This document shows, piece by piece, positions 12,143 to 16,740 of a stretch of 16,740 nt of DNA; position 1 is the stretch's first letter, and each line of letters begins with the position of its first letter. Location: contig CALTZZ010000043.1 in the NCBI GenBank assembly GCA_943913905.1, positions 1 through 16,740 on the forward strand, in the 5' to 3' direction. Source of the DNA: an uncultured Dermabacteraceae bacterium (GTDB lineage Bacteria; Actinomycetota; Actinomycetes; Actinomycetales; Dermabacteraceae). The notes under the pieces were generated by a model. That model did not search any database. It worked only from the letters and a program-made list of their open reading frames with translations, and had not been told where the DNA came from. The translations under genes were made by a program, and so were the position numbers.

Positions 12143-14788
12143 ATGGCACCGCCCACTCTTCTCTCGCGCACTCCGCTGCGCAAAGCCAGCTCGGCCGTCG
12201 CGGTCAGTGCGCTAGCGCTATCCCTCACCGTCGCTGGCACCATCCCGTTCACGGCCGCATATGCCGGCGACAACGACCACCTCACCGTTGCTACCGAATC
12301 TCACGTGGATTCGCCGAAAGTGTTTTGGGACTCGCAGAAAGGGACGTTCACCCTTAACTCCGAGTTCCGCGGGAAAGACCTCCCGATCGAGTCGACCGTC
12401 AACTGGGTAGGCAAAGGGTACTCAAGCGGAAGCTCACGCTCCCAGCAGTACGTTTTCCACGTAGGAAACAGTCCTCGACTGGCTTTTCTCGGGAACGCGG
12501 GTGACGCGCTCTACATGGCTCCTTCCGCTCCTCAGGGAGGCTCAAAGCCGATCTGGGCAGGATTTGGCGCGGACTCCTCGATACCTATAGAGAAGTTCCG
12601 TGATGGGGCCTTCAGCCTCGATATCATCGACTTCAACGGCCCGGGCCGGATGGAAATGTTCCAGTGGGGGCAGTTTGCGTGGGGCGAAGATGTCCCTGCT
12701 ACTCGTTTGCTCTCGAGTCACGATAAGGGCCTTCGCTCTGCATGGATTGAACCCGGCAACCACACTCACAACTACACCACCTTTACAAAACCCGGCACTT
12801 ACACCGTCACCTACCGTGCCACTGCTCGCGGTACCGACGGCTCCCTGATCGCATCGAAGCCGCAAACCTTCACGTGGCAGGTGGGGGGAACAAAGCCCAG
12901 CTCCGACGGTCTTGGAGCCATCAAGAAAGCCTGGGATGCTGCCCCCAGCGCGAGTGATAAGAAGGATGGCGTTGGCACCCTCACCGTGAAGCCGTCGGCT
13001 TCCCGAAGCGAACAAGAGCCCCTCTCGACCCTGAATCTAACTCTGGGGGACAGGTCGCGGAAGGGGGACGTTGCGTTCTACGTAGACGGCTACTATCTGG
13101 CTGAAGTGCCTGTGAAAAATGGTGTGGCGACCTGGGATGAGCTGCTCGGGCCGAAGCCATCGAATGTGCAAGCAGTCTTCATCCCCGGCGACGGTGGCGA
13201 CCGCTGGGCGAGCGCACCCGTTAGTAGCTCCAACACGGAGACCCGAACGCAGACCACCACGAAACCTAGCGCTTTCCCGGTGGAGAAGCCAATGGAACCT
13301 ACCACGAAGTCATCACTTAAGGAAATCGACGCGACGAGCCTTGACTACACGGCGTCCGTGAGCGACGTGGACGCGGAAGATGATTCGGTAGACGTCACAG
13401 TGACGCCGGCCGACGATCGCCTCGTGCTGAGCGTGACCGGTGGTTTCTACAAGAGCAAAGACGCAACGTCGCCTAGCTGTGTTATTACGATGACGAGCCG
13501 TCCCGGCTCGCGCGTGGATGAACAAGACGGGTGGGGCTGCGACGATAGGATGGGGGAGTGGCGCCTTCGCGTTGTGCCCCATGCTCTCGCGAATGTGGGA
13601 GCGAGCGATGTTGTGGTAAAACCAGGCAGTACGGCGACCGGCGCTCTTGCCCAGGGGTCGGAGTCACCTGGCAAACCGGGCCCGACACCGTCGGACCCGC
13701 CAACAGATCCCGAAGACGAGCATGTGCACATTTCTCAGGGGCACGTGGACCTTGGCCCAGTCGCTCAGGGCGACGGCTTGGACGTGGTGGTGGGAGACGA
13801 CTCCCGGCAGCACGCACAGACCCGAGTTGAACGCCCCACCGACACCGTGGTGCTCGACGTTCCCTCGCACGCTCACGCCACGAGGGGAGGGCGCGTCTTT
13901 GGCGATGAACGCTACAACTTCCTGGGAAAAGAAGGGACTGACCTGTGGGTTCTTCCCCAGGACCAGCAGCAAGGCAAGGTGTGGCCGGGATTCTCGACCG
14001 AGCATGTGAATGCCGACGAGTTCCCCAAGGGGATCGATCTTGAGGTAGCACCGGTCTCGGCTCCTCAGGGTGGAGCCTGGTGGGCATTCTCGAGCACCCT
14101 CACGGGCGTACAGAAGTTCGCAAGCTCTGAGGGGCCCGCCACCATCAACAACGACGGACCAGCGCACCTTCACCCGGCCTGGGTCTTTAACTCCCCTGGC
14201 ACCTACAAGATCTCGGTGAAAGCGGTCGGGGTAAACGCGAGCGGGAAGAAGGTCGAATCCCCAGCCCGTGTTGTCACCTTCGAGGTAGCGGCGGCGAAGA
14301 ACCCCCCGACGCCGAAGGAACCCACTGTTCAGCCTTCAGCGCCGAAGCCGACCGAGGCGCAACCGTCCGATACGCAACCGTCTGACCCGCACGCATCGAC
14401 GGCTCAACCCGCTGACCCGCGCCCGTCGGCGCAGAAGCAGTCTGATCCCGCTATGCCGACGGTCGCTCCCAGGCCGGATGGCTCTGATAAGCAGGCACAG
14501 GAGCAGGGATCGCACCAGGGTGAAGTTGCCGTTTTGAACGAAGCTCCCTCTCTGAGCGAAGCTGCCGCCTTGAATACGGCACAGCCCGAAGCCCAGGGCC
14601 CATCCTCGATCGGTCGCGGGACAGCCGTGAGCACAGCCCACGATCCCGACGCCCAGGCTTCCGCACCGGCGAGGTCACACCTTCCGCGGACCGGAACAGA
14701 CGTGATCATCCTCGGCGGAATCGCACTGGCCATCGTGGCGGCGGGAGCTACTGCGGTCGCCGTCGGCCGCCGACGCTCTAAGCGCTAA
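12143..14788 (+). CDS. Sortase-anchored surface protein with two choice-of-anchor M domains
   Basis: An 881-residue exported protein. A signal peptide (hydrophobic 17-35, cleavage probably after AYA at 41) is followed by a first choice-of-anchor M (TIGR03769-type) domain (about 45-250) ending in GNHTHNYTTFTKPGTYTVTY. Next come an Ig-like segment (about 274-358, FYVDGYYLAEVPVKNGVATW), a region with two cysteines (about 380-490), and a second choice-of-anchor M domain (about 524-718: GHVDLG, NFLGKEGTDLWVLPQDQQ, WPGFSTE, HLHPAWVFNSPGTY). A Pro/Gln/Ser-rich stalk (720-845), LPRTG (847-851), a hydrophobic helix and the tail RRRSKR complete a sortase A-type wall anchor. Both M domains keep a His then HxH (H53, H207/H209; H534, H675/H677). 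Such proteins often accompany metal ABC transporters in actinobacteria, and this promoter carries a Zur-like box. Zinc or metal capture is a reasonable inference. AGGAAAGG precedes the ATG. Confidence 0.92.
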   Translation: MAPPTLLSRTPLRKASSAVAVSALALSLTVAGTIPFTAAYAGDNDHLTVATESHVDSPKVFWDSQKGTFTLNSEFRGKDLPIESTVNWVGKGYSSGSSRSQQYVFHVGNSPRLAFLGNAGDALYMAPSAPQGGSKPIWAGFGADSSIPIEKFRDGAFSLDIIDFNGPGRMEMFQWGQFAWGEDVPATRLLSSHDKGLRSAWIEPGNHTHNYTTFTKPGTYTVTYRATARGTDGSLIASKPQTFTWQVGGTKPSSDGLGAIKKAWDAAPSASDKKDGVGTLTVKPSASRSEQEPLSTLNLTLGDRSRKGDVAFYVDGYYLAEVPVKNGVATWDELLGPKPSNVQAVFIPGDGGDRWASAPVSSSNTETRTQTTTKPSAFPVEKPMEPTTKSSLKEIDATSLDYTASVSDVDAEDDSVDVTVTPADDRLVLSVTGGFYKSKDATSPSCVITMTSRPGSRVDEQDGWGCDDRMGEWRLRVVPHALANVGASDVVVKPGSTATGALAQGSESPGKPGPTPSDPPTDPEDEHVHISQGHVDLGPVAQGDGLDVVVGDDSRQHAQTRVERPTDTVVLDVPSHAHATRGGRVFGDERYNFLGKEGTDLWVLPQDQQQGKVWPGFSTEHVNADEFPKGIDLEVAPVSAPQGGAWWAFSSTLTGVQKFASSEGPATINNDGPAHLHPAWVFNSPGTYKISVKAVGVNASGKKVESPARVVTFEVAAAKNPPTPKEPTVQPSAPKPTEAQPSDTQPSDPHASTAQPADPRPSAQKQSDPAMPTVAPRPDGSDKQAQEQGSHQGEVAVLNEAPSLSEAAALNTAQPEAQGPSSIGRGTAVSTAHDPDAQASAPARSHLPRTGTDVIILGGIALAIVAAGATAVAVGRRRSKR

Positions 14789-14845
14789 CACCCGTGCCGT
14801 GCCCTCGCGAGACCATGCGGGGATGCGGCATCGGCGAGTAGCAGC

Positions 14846-14901
14846 AACGCACGGGGTGTGCGTGGAACCTCTCTCCACACACGCCCCGTGCGTTCTCGTT
14901 C
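14846..14901. terminator. Long convergent terminator hairpin
   Basis: AACGCACGGGGTGTGCGTGG (14846-14865) and CCACACACGCCCCGTGCGTT (14875-14894) pair over 20 positions, with one G-U wobble and one C-A mismatch, around a 9-base loop. It sits between the convergent surface-protein and fprA genes, 57 bases past the first stop and 7 bases before the second. On the plus strand it is followed by pyrimidine-rich CTCGTTCTT. The G-U and C-A positions swap with strand, so it folds equally well from either transcript. Confidence 0.8.
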
Positions 14902-16350
14902 TTACTCTTCGCGAGCGATCCGAAGCATGTCGTCACGGTCAGTCACTTTGACCGACGGACGCGCCTCACCAGCGGAATCCACGCGCGAAGCCCCCTGAGC
15001 AACCTCATGTTCATGGAGTCGCAGCCATCCGTCCCAATCAGTGAAGCGGATCCCACGCTCGTTCATGAGGTGCACGATCGAATCCGGATCGCGGTCCGGG
15101 GCCGGAGCCAGCACATTGCCCTCGATATCCTCGATCATGCACGTGATGGTCTCGATTGCATCTGACTTCGTGGCACCAATCAAGCCCACGGGGCCGCGCT
15201 TGATCCAACCGTTGGCATACGCACCCGGAATGGCGGATCCGTCGGCCCGCGTGACGCGGCCCTTGTCGTTGTGGATCACGCCGCGGGCAGGATCAAACGG
15301 AACACCGGGAAGCTCCGTACCGAAGTAGCCCACTGCGCGGTACACCTGGCCAAGGTCGTAATCAACGAATTCGCCCGTGCCCACCAGTGCACCGTCGGCG
15401 TCAACCTGCGTGCGCTCGAAACGCATACCGGTCATGACGCCGTCCTCCTGCAGTACTTCCACGGGGCGGTGCCAGAAATGCACGTGGAGTCGGCGCGTGA
15501 CCTCTCCGCCGTGATGATCGGTAGGAGCAGCCCCCGAAGCCTCGCGTTCCTGCTGGTCCCGCAGCCACTCCTCGAACGTAGACACAATCTGATCCGTACG
15601 CTTATCCGCGCGAATCCGCTCCCGCTCATCGCCTGAAATCTGCTCGAAGTCGCGCGGATCCACAACCACCTGCACGCCCTTAGGATGCGCGAGCTCGCGA
15701 GTCTCAAGCGGCGAAAACTTCGCCTGAGCCGGGCCGCGGCGACCAAACACATGCACGTCGGTGATCTTCGAATCCTTCAACGTGGCATACACGTGATCGG
15801 GAATCTCAGTCGCCAGCAGCTCCTCCGCGCCCTTCGACAGCATGCGCGCCACGTCAAGCGCCACGTTGCCGTTGCCAATGACGGCCACCTTCTCTTGGTC
15901 GAGCGGCCACTCACGCGGATAGTCCGGATTCGCGTCGTACCACGCCACGAAATCTGCCGCGCCGAAGCTACCCTCCGCGTCGATCCCCGGAATGTTGAGC
16001 GGGGCATCCTTGAGAGCACCCGTGGCGAAAATGATCGCGTCGTAACGCTCCTGAAGATCCTCGAACGTGACGTCCTTGCCGAAGGTCACGTTGCCGAAGA
16101 AACGCATATCGCGCCGATCCAGAATGCGGTGAAGCGCCGTAATGATGCCCTTGATGCGTGGATGGTCTGGGGCCACGCCGTAGCGAATCAGACCGAAAGG
16201 CGTGGGGAGCGCGTCGAAGATATCGACCTCAAGCTGCAGTTCGCCCTTTTTCACGTGAGGCGTCTTGCGCAGCGTTTCGGCGGCGTAGACGCCAGCTGGA
16301 CCAGAGCCGATTACCGCTATACGGAACGGAATATCGGTGAAAGTGTTCAT
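14902..16350 (-). CDS. fprA: Ferredoxin-NADP(+) reductase, FprA / adrenodoxin-reductase type
   Basis: A two-domain FAD flavoenzyme of about 482 residues that passes electrons between NADPH and ferredoxins. The N-terminal FAD dinucleotide motif is VIGSGPAG (about 13-20), followed by FGLIRYGVAPDHP, typical of this family. The NADPH-binding motif VIGNGNVALDVARML lies near 154-168, with downstream VFGRRGP. The C-terminal FAD segment YANGWIKRGPVGLIGATKSDA lies near 377-397. Mycobacterial FprA (about 456) is similar in length. It is cytoplasmic, with no iron-sulfur motif, unlike GltD or FprB fusions. Start choice is uncertain: ATG 16350 is 12 bases from GAGG, while ATG 16359 is only 3 bases from it and TTG 16362 is next to it. 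It converges on the surface-protein gene; no ferredoxin gene is adjacent. Confidence 0.92.
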   Translation of the reverse strand: MNTFTDIPFRIAVIGSGPAGVYAAETLRKTPHVKKGELQLEVDIFDALPTPFGLIRYGVAPDHPRIKGIITALHRILDRRDMRFFGNVTFGKDVTFEDLQERYDAIIFATGALKDAPLNIPGIDAEGSFGAADFVAWYDANPDYPREWPLDQEKVAVIGNGNVALDVARMLSKGAEELLATEIPDHVYATLKDSKITDVHVFGRRGPAQAKFSPLETRELAHPKGVQVVVDPRDFEQISGDERERIRADKRTDQIVSTFEEWLRDQQEREASGAAPTDHHGGEVTRRLHVHFWHRPVEVLQEDGVMTGMRFERTQVDADGALVGTGEFVDYDLGQVYRAVGYFGTELPGVPFDPARGVIHNDKGRVTRADGSAIPGAYANGWIKRGPVGLIGATKSDAIETITCMIEDIEGNVLAPAPDRDPDSIVHLMNERGIRFTDWDGWLRLHEHEVAQGASRVDSAGEARPSVKVTDRDDMLRIAREE

Positions 16351-16489
16351 GTTTCGCATCAACCTCTACGCGTCGTGACCTCAAAGCACCGCACCCTGTG
16401 CGCTCCGAAGACGTCGGCCCACGCCAGTGTGCTCAACCCTTTTAACGCAAAAGGTGCATTGCGAAAAGTCTAACGTCTAGGCATGGAGA

Positions 16490-16537
16490 AGCCCCGCCCG
16501 GGGCCCTCCTCTGTGAGGAGAACACCGCGACGGGGCT
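16490..16537 (-). terminator. Nested stem-loop after the AIM24-family gene
   Basis: AGCCCCG (16490-16496) pairs with CGGGGCT (16531-16537), and inside it CTCCTC (16506-16511) pairs with GAGGAG (16515-16520) over a 3-base loop. It starts 14 bases after the stop codon of the right-edge gene on the minus strand and is followed by TTCTCC. It probably ends that transcript before the fprA promoter. The other alternative fold, GCCCC-GCCC-GGGGC, competes with the outer stem. Confidence 0.55.
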
Positions 16538-16550
16538 CACACCTGAAGCG

Positions 16551-16740
16551 TTAGGACGCCGGGACCACCTTCGGCCCCTCCGACGGCTGCACAACAACGA
16601 AGCCCGGACCGTGGAAACCGAGCTGGAACGACTCGCCGGAACCGCGCCCGATCAGCGAGCCCATCTTGAAGTCGTTCTTCACCTGCGGCTGAAGGTTCGC
16701 CGACCAGCACACTGCCGCCTGCGGATCCACGAACGTGGGC
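16551..16740 (-). CDS. AIM24-family protein, C-terminal part
   Basis: The last 62 codons of a gene that enters from the right edge on the minus strand. The readable end includes a CWSANLQPQVKNDF stretch, GSLIGRGSGESFQLGF and HGPGFVVVQPSE, the usual closing pattern of AIM24 (TIGR00266-like) proteins. These form a beta-rich fold of unknown biochemical function, often about 220-270 residues in bacteria. The stop is TAA at 16551-16553. A nested stem-loop follows. It lies upstream of fprA on the same strand with about 200 bases between them, so co-transcription is doubtful. Confidence 0.8.
   Translation of the reverse strand, partial: PTFVDPQAAVCWSANLQPQVKNDFKMGSLIGRGSGESFQLGFHGPGFVVVQPSEGPKVVPAS

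Noticed and set aside
13485..14173. Minus-strand frames of 169 and 200 codons inside the surface-protein gene
   Set aside because: The plus-strand reading carries the second choice-of-anchor M domain in frame with signal peptide and LPRTG anchor; the antisense frames show no family features.
14333..14640. Proline/serine-rich stretch of the surface protein considered as a tandem DNA repeat
   Set aside because: The QPSD-like units are short and irregular, as in ordinary wall-spanning stalks; no fixed repeat period is present.
1..16740. CRISPR array, insertion sequence, prophage, tRNA or rRNA
   Set aside because: No regularly spaced repeats, transposase or integrase motifs, terminal inverted repeats or structured RNA genes were seen on either strand.

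Overview
The window is chromosomal DNA from a high-GC Gram-positive actinobacterium. The evidence is GC-rich third codon positions, a sortase-anchored LPxTG surface protein of the actinobacterial choice-of-anchor M type, an FprA-type ferredoxin reductase, a DUF4126 protein, and several starts that look leaderless. A host-associated Actinomycetaceae-like organism fits, but the genus cannot be fixed from the sequence alone. I see no rRNA, tRNA, CRISPR array, insertion sequence, phage gene or integrase, and no gene-free stretch longer than about 215 bases.

Layout, left to right: (1) 5' two thirds of phosphoglucomutase (minus, cut by the left edge). (2) Two paralogous, unrecognised membrane proteins (minus, 1245-1862 and 2035-2925), separated by a clear intrinsic terminator. 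(3) A two-gene operon (minus) of a DUF47/PhoU-like protein and a PiT-family transporter joined by a 1-base TGATG overlap. (4) A conserved-looking protein of unknown function (minus, 4922-5545), divergent from a DUF4126 membrane protein (plus, 5655-6257). (5) An M3 oligopeptidase (minus) downstream of a GH36 alpha-galactosidase (minus). (6) An AlaA-type aminotransferase (plus), divergent from the galactosidase. (7) An 881-residue LPRTG-anchored surface protein (plus) with a Zur/Fur-like operator over its promoter. (8) A long shared terminator hairpin, then FprA ferredoxin-NADP reductase (minus) converging on the surface gene. (9) The C-terminus of an AIM24-family protein (minus, cut by the right edge).

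Most genes are housekeeping: sugar-phosphate interconversion, phosphate-type transport, peptide breakdown, galactoside hydrolysis, alanine synthesis and electron transfer. The parts most worth following up are: the surface protein, whose two domains each carry a His...HxH signature and whose promoter carries a zinc-regulator-like box; the PiT transporter, whose normally duplicated signature motifs are partly degenerate; the uncharacterised pair of ectodomain membrane proteins; and a recurring TAnnnT-N6/7-ATG arrangement at four genes that lack a convincing Shine-Dalgarno site.
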